Positions 27,921 through 35,740 of a stretch of 64,000 nucleotides of DNA are shown piece after piece. The stretch comes from Listeria grandensis FSL F6-0971. GTDB lineage: Bacteria > Bacillota > Bacilli > Lactobacillales > Listeriaceae. The stretch spans positions 44,696 through 108,695 of the forward strand of contig NZ_AODD01000008.1 in the NCBI RefSeq assembly GCF_000525835.1, given 5' to 3'. Each line of letters begins with the position of its first letter. Position 1 is the first letter of the stretch. The notes under the pieces were generated by a model. That model was not told where the DNA came from and searched no databases. It worked only from the letters and a program-made list of their open reading frames with translations. Made by a program: the position numbers and the translations under genes.

Positions 27921-29204
27921 TCAAATCGTTTCCACTGCAGCCATCACGACCGCTTTTTTCTTCTTGATATCGCGCATTAATAACATACAGAAAACAAGTG
28001 CCATCCCGGTCGCCACAAGCCCGAGAATCCACATATTGCGGTACGCCGCCGTTGCCTCAAGCGTATCCTGCCAATTCCCGATGAGCGGATAAATGAACAC
28101 GTCCGGCAAAAATCCAATCAAAGATGCCACACCAATCGTCGTTCCCATCGTCTTATTCGGCGTTCCAGCCTCCCCAATCGTCGCGAAATACATGCCGCGC
28201 GACACATAATTGAAGAACGCAAGCAGCAACACAAGCCCGATCATCACCAAAATAATACTCTTACTCGCCGGAATCACAATCAAACAAATCAGCCCAGCAA
28301 ATGTCACAATCCCACTAATAAATATAATCTTCGTCGGCGATTTCAAACGCGTCTTCGCAGAAACAATCGCACCCACTGGCCCACTAATCGTCCGAAAAAC
28401 CTGATTTCTAATCATCCCGATAAACGTCGCCATCACAACCGGCATCGCAAAAATATCGATCAAATAACTCGTCGTATAACTGAGGACCGCAAAAATCGTA
28501 TACACACCCATAATAATCAGGCTACAATACCACGTCGTCCGCCTTTTCAAAACGAGTAAAATATCCTTAGCCGTCGTCTTCTCTGATTTCGGAATGCTCG
28601 CCCGCGCCTCTTTTGACTCCTCAGGGACAACAAACCAACATAAAATCCCAAACACCAGATAAAAAACCCCGTACGTTACCATCACAGCTTTCAAGCTATT
28701 CGGGTTCTGATCCGCACCAAACAACTGGAACATCCACAACGTCAAAAACGCTGTCACAAGTGCCCCAAAGCCCCGCATCCCTTCTGCAAAACCGAGCAAA
28801 CTTCCTTGTTCCTCTGCCGTTCCAAGTATCGCAACTGCCTTCACTGTCGCCGACCACATGAACAGTACCGTTGTAATCGCGAGTAACACTTGAATCACCA
28901 GTAGCATCCAATACGGCGGATAAAGCGCCATCACAAACGCGAGTCCACCCGTCACCAGCATCGAGAACGTAATCAATTTTTTATGGGAGAACTTATCCGC
29001 GATAATCCCACTTGGAGCATAAAGTACCATCGCCGCGGTTCCATAAACACTCATAATAAACCCAACCTGTGTAGCACTCAGCCCCATCAGCGACTCCATC
29101 GGTACCTGATAATTATATTTTAAATATGGTAACTCAAAGCTCATACCGCCTGTCATACCAATGATTGCAATGATAAACCAACGACTATATTTTGCTTTCT
29201 TCAT
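27921..29204 (-). CDS. Major facilitator superfamily transporter
   Basis: Membrane transporter of 427 residues with twelve predicted transmembrane helices. The start ATG 29204 follows AAGGAGGCAAACT; a start seven codons upstream lacks this. The loop between helices 2 and 3 has the MFS motif A-D-K-F-S-H-K-K, and a long cytosolic loop with basic residues separates the halves. The pattern resembles organophosphate:antiporter or sugar-acid symporter MFS proteins. It sits between the GlpP-type gene and the SDR, and is the likely importer for the operon. A cre-like site lies immediately upstream. Confidence 0.85.
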   Translation of the reverse strand: MKKAKYSRWFIIAIIGMTGGMSFELPYLKYNYQVPMESLMGLSATQVGFIMSVYGTAAMVLYAPSGIIADKFSHKKLITFSMLVTGGLAFVMALYPPYWMLLVIQVLLAITTVLFMWSATVKAVAILGTAEEQGSLLGFAEGMRGFGALVTAFLTLWMFQLFGADQNPNSLKAVMVTYGVFYLVFGILCWFVVPEESKEARASIPKSEKTTAKDILLVLKRRTTWYCSLIIMGVYTIFAVLSYTTSYLIDIFAMPVVMATFIGMIRNQVFRTISGPVGAIVSAKTRLKSPTKIIFISGIVTFAGLICLIVIPASKSIILVMIGLVLLLAFFNYVSRGMYFATIGEAGTPNKTMGTTIGVASLIGFLPDVFIYPLIGNWQDTLEATAAYRNMWILGLVATGMALVFCMLLMRDIKKKKAVVMAAVETI

Positions 29205-29226
29205 AGTTTGCCTCCTTAGTTCCATA

Positions 29227-29240
29227 GAAACCGCTTACAT
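29227..29240 (-). promoter_or_regulatory. cre-like site (CcpA) before the MFS gene
   Basis: TGTAAGCGGTTTCT on the minus strand matches the catabolite-responsive element consensus TGNAARCGNWWNCA except at the last base. It sits between glpP and the transporter gene and would cause roadblock repression when glucose is present. Confidence 0.6.
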
Positions 29241-29283
29241 TATTTGGTTAAAATGACTTTTTCTGATCCGCTTTTTTTAAAAT

Positions 29284-29853
29284 TTAAATATTGTCCCACA
29301 CATCCGGGCTCGTCGAAGAAATCGCGACAGCTCCTGCTTTTAGCGCTGTCAAAACATCCTCTTTATCACACACCAGACCACTCGCAATCACCGGCTGACT
29401 GATCGCCTCCTGCACCCAACCGAGCACTTTTGGCATACATCCAGGCAAAATTTCCACACAATCCGTTTTTGATGCCGCTACTTGTTTTGGTAAATTATGA
29501 TATGACATCGAATCAATCAAGAAGAAGCGGTGAATCGTGTAAAAACCTTTCATTTTAGCCGCGCGAACAATTGCTGGTTTCGAACTAATGATGCCATCTG
29601 TTTCCGTATTTTTACGCATGAAATCAACAACAATTTCGCGATTGGATGTACCTTCTACCAAATCGATATCCACGAAAGCAATTTTCCCAGCCGCCTTCAC
29701 ACGCTCTACAATTTGACTAATATTACAAATGTTTCCGTATAAAATAAACACAAGATGACAGTTGGATTGCACCACTTTTTCAAGCCCTGTCTCATCCTTA
29801 ATTGCGGCGATAATCGGGTTATCCGCCAATAAATCTAGCATGTTCTCTCTCAC
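29284..29853 (-). CDS. glpP: GlpP-type antiterminator protein
   Basis: Protein of 189 residues with the TIM-barrel-like GlpP fold: N-P-I-I-A-A-I-K-D near 12, the central V-D-I-D-L-V-E-G near 62 and G-I-I-S-S-K near 90, E-I-L-P-G near 135 and the phosphate-binding-like S-G-L-V region near 155. B. subtilis GlpP binds glycerol-3-phosphate and lets RNA polymerase pass a leader terminator upstream of glpD. Here the gene is second in the operon and a terminator hairpin lies in the leader of the first gene (31453-31485), so it probably controls its own operon. The ligand could be glycerol-3-phosphate or a related phosphate. The start may be GTG 29853 or ATG 29841. Confidence 0.85.
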   Translation of the reverse strand: MRENMLDLLADNPIIAAIKDETGLEKVVQSNCHLVFILYGNICNISQIVERVKAAGKIAFVDIDLVEGTSNREIVVDFMRKNTETDGIISSKPAIVRAAKMKGFYTIHRFFLIDSMSYHNLPKQVAASKTDCVEILPGCMPKVLGWVQEAISQPVIASGLVCDKEDVLTALKAGAVAISSTSPDVWDNI

Positions 29854-29876
29854 TATAAATCCCCTACTTTCACTAA

Positions 29877-29909
29877 TGTATCAACCCCTTATGACAAGAG
29901 ATTGATACA
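29877..29909 (-). other. Intercistronic hairpin between the flavoenzyme gene and glpP
   Basis: TGTATCAA (29877-29884) and TTGATACA (29902-29909) form a perfect 8-bp stem with a 17-nt loop, with no T run. It may be an RNA processing or stability element that uncouples glpP expression from the first gene. Confidence 0.45.
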
Positions 29910-29923
29910 CCATCTTACCTTTA

Positions 29924-31387
29924 CTAGTCCATGAACTCAAGCGGAATAATATTTCCAGCATTCATCACATTATTCGGATCAAACGCTTGTTTTAGCGTCT
30001 TCAGAATATAGAAGGAAGAACCATACTCGTCCTTGATCCACGGCGCGCGCGCTTTCCCAACCCCATGATGATGCACCATCGTACCGCCATGTTTCAACGA
30101 TTCCTCCACGATAATCTGGTTAATCGGGTTGTGATATTTATTGATCTCTTCTTCTGGTTTACAGTCCACAAGATCATAATAATAGACGAAATACAGGTTC
30201 GTCCCGTTCATATAACTATGTGAAGAATGTCCGCCAACCCATGTCACATCAGGTATTTCCGCTTTGACACGCGCACATGCTGACTCATAAATCGCGTTAA
30301 TTTGACCCCAGTTTGCCGCGATTTCAGTCGTGAATCCCATGTTTTTCGTAGCGACAATCTCCTCGCGTTCCTCTGCCACCTGCTCTGGGAACCAATTCAA
30401 GTTGTCAAACCAGTCTGAAATCAGCTGACTCTTGACCTGCTCACATTGTCCATATTTGGAAACGATTTCCTCAATCCCAGCACCCGTCGCCGCAGTAATT
30501 CCCGCAGGACCTTCTGCCATAAAAATCAGCACGCATTTGTCCTTTTGGAAATGTGAAAAATGTCCCGCCGCGTCTGCTACATCATAGAGTCTCGCAATCG
30601 ACGGCTTGTATCCCGCCACCATTACCTCGCGCAAAATTTCAAAGCCAACTTGCATATCATCTAGCGTGTAGCCGTAAAAACGATGATTCTCCGGCTGGTA
30701 TTTGAAAATTTTCACCGTAACTTCCGTGATGTAACAAAGCGCGCCTTCGTTCCCGACAACAACGTGGCGAATATCAGGCCCTGCCGCACGTCTCGGTACA
30801 TTTTTAATCCGTGTCACTTCTCCATTTGGAAAAACGGCTTCAAGTCCTACGATCATGTCCTCGATCCCGCCGTACAGCGTCGAAAACTGTCCTGTACTGC
30901 GCGTTGCGACCAAGCCACCCATTTGCGCAAGTGGTTTAGACTGTGGCGAATGTCCCGTCGTCAACCCTTTCGCACGTAGCTGATTCTCGATATCCTCCAG
31001 CACGACACCCGCTTGGCATGTCACTTGCATATTATATTCATCAATCTCTATCACCTTATCCAGCCCCGAGCCGTCTAACACGATATGATTTGGCTTCCGC
31101 GATTCCAGCATACTCTCAAGCGCCGAGTTCCCCGTCCGTGGAATACAATTGACACCATTATCGTTACAAAACTTCAGTACATTCGCGATATCATCCGTAT
31201 TTCGCGCCTTCACAATTGCCGCCGGAATCGGTTGCGTAAAGACCCCCGAAATATCCTCATACTTACGATAACGATCAATACTACTATGTTTCAATTCCTG
31301 TTCTTCCGTCACGACATTCACTACCCCAACCAACTTCTCCATTGCCGACACAACTTCCTCACGTGATAAAACTGTCGATAAAACCAT
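29924..31387 (-). CDS. FAD-binding oxidase, alkyldihydroxyacetonephosphate synthase/glycolate oxidase-like
   Basis: Flavoprotein of 487 residues of the vanillyl-alcohol-oxidase fold. ATG 31387 (AAAGGGG upstream) is preferred; the longer frame would start inside the leader terminator. The FAD-binding domain covers about 50-230 with C-I-P-R-T-G-N-S, T-T-G-H-S-P-Q-S and G-G-L-V-A-T-R-S-T-G-Q-F-S-T-x-Y-G, a pattern typical of alkyl-DHAP-synthase-like proteins. The C-terminal half has V-H-H-H-G-V-G-x-x-R near 445, the usual catalytic histidine cluster. It is first in the operon. In a bacterium an oxidase or dehydrogenase of a hydroxy-acid or polyol phosphate is more likely than ether-lipid synthesis (inference). 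Confidence 0.85.
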   Translation of the reverse strand: MVLSTVLSREEVVSAMEKLVGVVNVVTEEQELKHSSIDRYRKYEDISGVFTQPIPAAIVKARNTDDIANVLKFCNDNGVNCIPRTGNSALESMLESRKPNHIVLDGSGLDKVIEIDEYNMQVTCQAGVVLEDIENQLRAKGLTTGHSPQSKPLAQMGGLVATRSTGQFSTLYGGIEDMIVGLEAVFPNGEVTRIKNVPRRAAGPDIRHVVVGNEGALCYITEVTVKIFKYQPENHRFYGYTLDDMQVGFEILREVMVAGYKPSIARLYDVADAAGHFSHFQKDKCVLIFMAEGPAGITAATGAGIEEIVSKYGQCEQVKSQLISDWFDNLNWFPEQVAEEREEIVATKNMGFTTEIAANWGQINAIYESACARVKAEIPDVTWVGGHSSHSYMNGTNLYFVYYYDLVDCKPEEEINKYHNPINQIIVEESLKHGGTMVHHHGVGKARAPWIKDEYGSSFYILKTLKQAFDPNNVMNAGNIIPLEFMD

Positions 31388-31452
31388 GTTACAATAACCC
31401 CTTTCGATCTGTTTCTTCACCAAAATGGTAAATTTTTCTGTATTTAGAGCAC

Positions 31453-31485
31453 AAAAAAAGCGCACTCCTACAAATAAGGAGTCGC
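31453..31485 (-). terminator. Leader terminator, probable GlpP attenuator
   Basis: On the minus strand a 9-bp stem (GCG plus ACTCCT paired with AGGAGT plus CGC, one bulge) is followed by TTTTTTT (31459-31453). It lies between the promoter (31542-31514) and the first gene (ATG 31387), so it is not at a gene end. Leader terminators of this type are the known targets of GlpP, which is encoded in the same operon. Confidence 0.75.
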
Positions 31486-31513
31486 TTATCTCAATTCTCT
31501 AGCAACTAACTAC

Positions 31514-31542
31514 AGTATATAGAACGCTTACATTAAAGTCAA
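31514..31542 (-). promoter_or_regulatory. Catabolic operon promoter with internal cre
   Basis: TTGACT (31542-31537), 17-bp spacer, TATACT (31519-31514) on the minus strand. A cre-like sequence TGTAAGCG (31532-31525, with a weaker right half) lies in the spacer, so CcpA binding would block polymerase. The predicted leader is about 120 bases and holds the attenuator. Confidence 0.75.
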
Positions 31543-31550
31543 GAGCGAAA

Positions 31551-31659
31551 AGCTGAAACGGCCCGTTCAGCTCCGAAAAAAACTGGAGCGGCCGCAGTAA
31601 AAATCCTCTTTGATTTTTATGGAGGGCGTGAAGTTTTCGAGGAGTTGGCCGTTGAAGCT
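31551..31659. ncRNA. Structured 109-nt tandem unit, copy 1
   Basis: Unknown element that folds as a long imperfect hairpin. Outer stem: AGCT (31551-31554) with AGCT (31656-31659), and AACGGCC (31557-31563) with GGCCGTT (31647-31653). Inner pairings: AGCTCC ... AAAACT with AGTTTT ... GGAGTT, and a small hairpin AAAAATC-CTCTTT-GATTTTT. Copy 2 has different bases in these stems but keeps the pairing. The strand is unknown; on the minus strand it is downstream of the acetyltransferase gene. No known riboswitch family recognised. It could also be a repeated mobile or palindromic DNA element. Confidence 0.5.
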
Positions 31660-31672
31660 GGATCCGATGAAA

Positions 31673-31781
31673 AGCTAAGGAAGCCCGTTAGCCCCGAAAA
31701 AACTTGGAGCGGCCACAATGAAAACCCGCTCTTGGTTTTTATGGAGGGCGTGAAAGTTTCGAGGGGCTGGCTTCCGAAGCT
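31673..31781. ncRNA. Structured 109-nt tandem unit, copy 2
   Basis: Same length and layout as copy 1, offset by 122 bases. Outer stem: AGCT (31673-31676) with AGCT (31778-31781), and GGAAGCC (31679-31685) with GGCTTCC (31769-31775), where copy 1 has AACGGCC/GGCCGTT. Small hairpin AAAACC-CGCTCTT-GGTTTT, where copy 1 has AATC/GATT. GCCCC with GGGGC replaces GCTCC with GGAGT. The conserved unpaired parts include CGAAAAAA, TATGGAGGGCGTGAA and the 3' GCTGGATCCGA. The change of paired bases on both sides argues for selected structure. Confidence 0.5.
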
Positions 31782-31812
31782 GGATCCGACGGCGTAGGAC
31801 ACGATGCAACAC

Positions 31813-31890
31813 ATGGATTACATGCTCACTACGTTCCCATGCATATGGAGGCTCTAACTCAGCAAAGTACGCTTTGTAAGAGCCACAACA
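31813..31890. repeat. Interspersed structured element, copy A
   Basis: Shares ATGGATTACATGCTC, a CT-CG-T segment, CATGCATAT and GGCT-T-AACTCA with the element at 41381-41453. It contains the hairpin GGCTCT (31850-31855) with AGAGCC (31879-31884) and an inner CAAAG/CTTTG. It lies about 55 bases after the end of the minus-strand acetyltransferase gene. Confidence 0.55.
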
Positions 31891-31947
31891 AAAGCTAGAT
31901 CTGAAAACGATGCTACGTCAAAAATCGAAGCGTTTCCGCATGTACAA

Positions 31948-32565
31948 TCACCTATCCAACTTCCGAGCTGGTACTCCTACATACGCCATCCCAGCCTCTG
32001 TATCACCAACAACCACTGCGCCCGAACCAATAACAGAATATGCGCCTAAATCCAAACCCGGATTCACAACCGCTGCAGCACCCACGTGAACACCCATACC
32101 AATTTTAACTCCACCTGTTACAGTTGCCCTTGGAGAGACGTGAGCCGCTTCTGAAATGATGACGTCGTGTTCGATAATCGCGCCTGTATTAATGATAGTA
32201 TGCGCACCAATAACGCTATCTGGTTGGATAACTGCTAATGGCATGATGACGCTCCCCGGCTCAATGGTGGCAGTTTTTGAAACAATTGCTGTCGGATGTA
32301 TAATCGTTGCATATGACACATCACCTAATTTGGCAGCAATCTCCGCACGTGCTTTATTATCTCCAATAGCAATGAACCATAATGTCGTATCCTTTTTATA
32401 CTGCTCAAAATCGTCAAATGGAGCTCGGAATTGTGCCCCATTTTTTTCGTAACTTGTGTATTTATTGTCTAAAGTACCGATGATAGTATCGATACCTTGC
32501 TGTTCCAAACATTCCCGAACAACTTTGCTATGACCGCCATCTCCAACTATGATTACGTCTGCCAT
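31948..32565 (-). CDS. Sugar O- or N-acetyltransferase, NeuD/PglD type
   Basis: Protein of 205 residues with an N-terminal Rossmann-like nucleotide-binding segment (VIIVGDGGHSKVV at 4-16) and a C-terminal left-handed beta helix of hexapeptide repeats (I-I-H-P-T-A-I-V, H-V-S-P-R-A, V-H-V-G-A-A, I-G-S-G-A-V-V) ending in G-V-P-A-R-K. The family acetylates nucleotide-activated amino sugars or sialic acids. The proposed catalytic histidine is in I-E-H-D-V. The ribosome binding site AAAGGAGA is good, with TATACT upstream (32605-32600). It is not in an operon with sugar genes, so which polymer it modifies is unclear; either polysaccharide cluster is possible. Confidence 0.85.
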   Translation of the reverse strand: MADVIIVGDGGHSKVVRECLEQQGIDTIIGTLDNKYTSYEKNGAQFRAPFDDFEQYKKDTTLWFIAIGDNKARAEIAAKLGDVSYATIIHPTAIVSKTATIEPGSVIMPLAVIQPDSVIGAHTIINTGAIIEHDVIISEAAHVSPRATVTGGVKIGMGVHVGAAAVVNPGLDLGAYSVIGSGAVVVGDTEAGMAYVGVPARKLDR

Positions 32566-32669
32566 CTCGATTCTCCTTTAACTGATACATTTGTTATTTA
32601 GTATACCACGAGATGTATGTATACGCTGATTGTTCAGATTGCCCTTCACTTTCGTATGCCTAAATAAAA

Positions 32670-32712
32670 AAATGCGTACCAAAAATCTAAAACAGATTTT
32701 TGATACGCATTT
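32670..32712 (-). terminator. Terminator of the short WxL gene
   Basis: AAATGCGTAcCAAAAATCT (32670-32688) pairs almost perfectly with AGATTTTTGaTACGCATTT (32694-32712) around a 5-nt loop, followed on the minus strand by TTTTTATTTA. Confidence 0.85.
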
Positions 32713-32725
32713 CCTACTTTTTAAA

Positions 32726-33466
32726 TTATTGTGGTGTATCAGATAGTGTCCAAGTTAGTGTTGTTGCGTAGTCTGAATCGGCATATTTCGCTGATTTACC
32801 TGGAACTGTTAGAGTTACTGCGTCTGCAGCAGCTGTGTTGTCTGCTCCAAATTTATCAACCCATTGACCCATACCTTGGTTAGCAGTCGCGTTCATTACC
32901 GTTGCTGCTGTACCATTTGGATTCAATTTAATTTGTTGGTTCACGGTTGGTGCTGTTACGCCAGTACCTGTTTTCGTTACTGCTGTACCTTTTGTAATCG
33001 CGATTTCTGCACCTTCTAGATTACGTGCTGAACCGTCTTTTAATTGACCATTTTGTGCGACTGTTAAGCTCCAACCTGCGTTATTACCACGGTTATCGGA
33101 TACTTGTACGTTATTTGGTACTTCTACGTATTCGCCGCCAACTTTTACTTTATCTAATTTCGCGTTGTATGTTTTTGTTTCACCAGAAATTTCTTGTGTT
33201 CCAAAGTCAAATTCTGATACATAACCAATGCTAAGTGGTCCACCGGTACCTGGTGTTACTTCTGCATCTGGATCAAGTGGTTGATCTGGATCGATTGGGT
33301 TTACTGGCGGAATAACTGTATCTTCAGCTTGTTTCGTGAATTTCACTTTGCTATCTGTAGTTAGCGAACCGACTTCTGCTGCTGATGCGTGATTTCCAAA
33401 ACCTAAAGTTGCTGCTACAGCTGAAACTGTTACTAAACCGACTACCGCGAATTTTTTGAATGTCAT
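32726..33466 (-). CDS. WxL-domain surface protein (short)
   Basis: Secreted protein of 246 residues: signal peptide ending near ASA (29-30), a proline/aspartate-rich linker (I-P-P-V-N-P-I-D-P-D-Q-P), then a WxL domain with the first motif G-W-S-L-T-V near 131 and the terminal motif L-T-W-T-L-S-D-T-P. WxL domains are known to bind peptidoglycan non-covalently in Listeria, Enterococcus and Lactobacillus relatives. It has its own terminator and lies 137 bases downstream of a longer WxL gene. No DUF916-type partner (WxL-interacting protein) is nearby, which is unusual for such clusters. Confidence 0.9.
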   Translation of the reverse strand: MTFKKFAVVGLVTVSAVAATLGFGNHASAAEVGSLTTDSKVKFTKQAEDTVIPPVNPIDPDQPLDPDAEVTPGTGGPLSIGYVSEFDFGTQEISGETKTYNAKLDKVKVGGEYVEVPNNVQVSDNRGNNAGWSLTVAQNGQLKDGSARNLEGAEIAITKGTAVTKTGTGVTAPTVNQQIKLNPNGTAATVMNATANQGMGQWVDKFGADNTAAADAVTLTVPGKSAKYADSDYATTLTWTLSDTPQ

Positions 33467-33603
33467 GTTAAAGTTCTCCTTTGAAGTGCCAGGATTTGAT
33501 GATGCTATCCCGAGATCACTTGGTCTTGCTTGATTGTTTTGTCATGTTAAGAAATATCCTCAGATTCTCTTAGCATCACATCCTTTAAGGTTATTTTAAA
33601 AGC

Positions 33604-35322
33604 TCATGGCGTATCGTTTAGTGTCCACGTGACGCTTGTTTGGTACTCGGCATCCGCTTTCACACCTGTTGGATTGATTTTCATACGAATACCTTGATCT
33701 TTTGCCCAAGAAATATTTTTTTCTGTTTGTGCATCAGATTGGCCGTTATAAATCGTAAACGCTTGGTTATCTTTTATTCTCGTCTCTGTTCCTGCTTGTG
33801 TGAATGTGAGCGCATCTGGTAATTTCTTAGCATCGGCCTCTGCTGTTTGAAAAGGACCGTTTACTGTCGCCGTTACCGACCAAGCTGTTCCATTATTTCT
33901 GAGATCTTTCACACCAATATTCCAGTCTGTATCAGCACGAGCTATCGTTGTTTCACTCGACGTAATTTCTGTGCTTTCAAAACCTAATTCAGCTGGTGTT
34001 TCCGTGAAAGTAAAAGTCGTGTTATCTGTAATCACAACATGAGAGGTCATCGTAGCTGTGCCCAGTTTGTAGACGAGTTCATAAGTGCCTTTCGTTTGTG
34101 GCACTGGAGATTCTAAGGTGATTTGGCTCGTGATATTCTGTCCTGTCGCGCTATTCCAGCCTAGGACATCTGTTTTTTGACGAAGAAGTTCGGTGATTTG
34201 TTCTGCATTTTTTCCTTCTAAATCACTCGTTTGGAGTTGCGCATCGGCGCCGTGAATCACATAGTCGCCATCGATTGCTACTGTATCATCTTTGACAATG
34301 TAGGTTACGTCTTTGATTGCCGTATTACCAGCTCTGTCTTTGATAGCAATTTGCACTGTCCTTACACCGATACTCGATGTAGTTGGTGGTATGACATAGC
34401 TGATAGCAATATTATTTGGTAAAATTCCATCTGCGTTATCATGGATGTTTGTTAGGAATGTGCTTGCTTCGGGAATGGCGGCACCTTTATCTAGTGTTTG
34501 TGTAACAGTATCTGCCGTTGGTGCTTCTTTATCACCGTTTAACATGTCTAATTGTGCTTTTGCTTTTGCGATTTCTGCATTAAGTTCTGCGTTTTTTGTT
34601 GGGTTTGTTACCTTGTCAACCTTGGCTTGTGCTGCATCAATCGCTGGTTGGTTAGTAGTTGGTTTGATCTCGTTTGTTGAGGTGTTATCAAGAAATAAGG
34701 CATCAGTAGCAGCTTTTGCAGTATCATATTTGTCTGTAATGATTAGACGGTCTATTTCGTAACCTTTTCCATTCATGTTGTATCTCACGCTGAGTACATC
34801 GCCATCTTTCAACGCCGTTCCTTGACTTAGAGTAATGACTTCTGCCCCCCCATTCACACCTAAATAATAACCGCGACCATTGCTATACTCACCTGCGTAG
34901 TATCCATTAATATAGACAGTATATGATTTTGCTCTTTGACTCACGTCTATTGTCGCGCTCCATCCAGCGGCGTCTGGCCATAGAGTGAATCCGTAAAAGC
35001 CAGCTTTCCCGTTTTCTAGTTCTAGTAAGTCTTTAGCTCTTTGTAGGTTTTTTTGTAGCGCGGCTCTCTCTGTTTCATCGCTTACCGCGTCTACTTCTAA
35101 TTGTGCGGCATCGATAGCAGCTTGGTTTGTCGTTGCTTTAATGCCCTTCGTTGGATCACTATCGACAAATAAATCATTCACCATTGTCACGGCATCTGTA
35201 GTACTACTACCTAATAAGTGACCTCCCGCTTGTGGTGTCCCTTCTGAAGCATGAACATAGAGGCTAGTTGGACTGACAAACATAGAAAGTATAACTGCAA
35301 ATGCGACTATTTTCTTTTTCAT
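33604..35322 (-). CDS. Multidomain WxL surface protein with D-VI repeats and carbohydrate-binding-like module
   Basis: Secreted protein of 572 residues. ATG 35322 (GAAGGTGATGTC upstream) gives a clean signal peptide; the frame is open 29 codons further but without start signals. Order: D-VI-type repeat about 42-103 (M-V-N-D-L-F ... I-D-A-A-Q), a beta-sandwich module about 105-205 (G-F-Y-G-F-T-L-W-P-D-A-A-G-W) resembling carbohydrate-binding modules, second D-VI repeat about 207-262, an Ig-like segment about 268-345 with I-K-D-R-A-G-N-T-A, an LPxTG-protein-type beta module, and a WxL domain about 440-572 with A-W-S-V near 515 (second position altered from W-x-L) and the terminal T-W-T-L-N-D-T-P. 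Probably co-expressed with the shorter WxL gene. Confidence 0.88.
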   Translation of the reverse strand: MKKKIVAFAVILSMFVSPTSLYVHASEGTPQAGGHLLGSSTTDAVTMVNDLFVDSDPTKGIKATTNQAAIDAAQLEVDAVSDETERAALQKNLQRAKDLLELENGKAGFYGFTLWPDAAGWSATIDVSQRAKSYTVYINGYYAGEYSNGRGYYLGVNGGAEVITLSQGTALKDGDVLSVRYNMNGKGYEIDRLIITDKYDTAKAATDALFLDNTSTNEIKPTTNQPAIDAAQAKVDKVTNPTKNAELNAEIAKAKAQLDMLNGDKEAPTADTVTQTLDKGAAIPEASTFLTNIHDNADGILPNNIAISYVIPPTTSSIGVRTVQIAIKDRAGNTAIKDVTYIVKDDTVAIDGDYVIHGADAQLQTSDLEGKNAEQITELLRQKTDVLGWNSATGQNITSQITLESPVPQTKGTYELVYKLGTATMTSHVVITDNTTFTFTETPAELGFESTEITSSETTIARADTDWNIGVKDLRNNGTAWSVTATVNGPFQTAEADAKKLPDALTFTQAGTETRIKDNQAFTIYNGQSDAQTEKNISWAKDQGIRMKINPTGVKADAEYQTSVTWTLNDTP

Positions 35323-35740
35323 GACATCACCTTCTTTTTTACTATTTCGTTCCTCTTGGAATAAACCTAGTATATACCTATTTGAAAAAATGATTTCTAG
35401 ACGGATCATTGCTGTAGAAAATCGTTTTAGATAGGTTTGTTGCTTTAGAACAATATTTTAGCGATTTTTTGATTAGTGAATTGCTTGGATATCCATCGTT
35501 TATGTATAATCGGTTAAATTACAGACTAGCTGTATATTGGGCAATATTGGGTCTTAGGAGCATATTTTCGCCTATATTGGTATTTTAGAGGAATATTAAT
35601 TTCGGGATGCTATGTAAAAAAACTTACTAGGATTCTATGGATGAAGCACCACATGGGACATAGCATTTTTGTGTTCCTTATCCTTGCTTTGCTTCATGAC
35701 ATCCTTTACCATGGTAGGTATCACAATACGGAGGTGCAAT
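35323..35740. other. 418-bp divergent intergenic region
   Basis: Divergent promoter space between the WxL gene (minus) and the Imm5-like gene (plus). It contains three copies of (T/A)ATATTGG at 35533-35540, 35543-35550 and 35573-35580, and a long-range inverted repeat ATGCTATGT (35607-35615) / ACATAGCAT (35658-35666) followed by TTTTT, which could be a leader terminator. No gene seen. Confidence 0.45.

Noticed and set aside
27907..28032. N-terminal extension of the SDR gene
   Set aside because: It overlaps the MFS gene, while ATG 27906 has a GGAGGAAA site and gives the normal family length.
31617..31814. 65-codon minus-strand ORF across the tandem units
   Set aside because: No ribosome binding site, and the two units align by stem structure rather than by codon.
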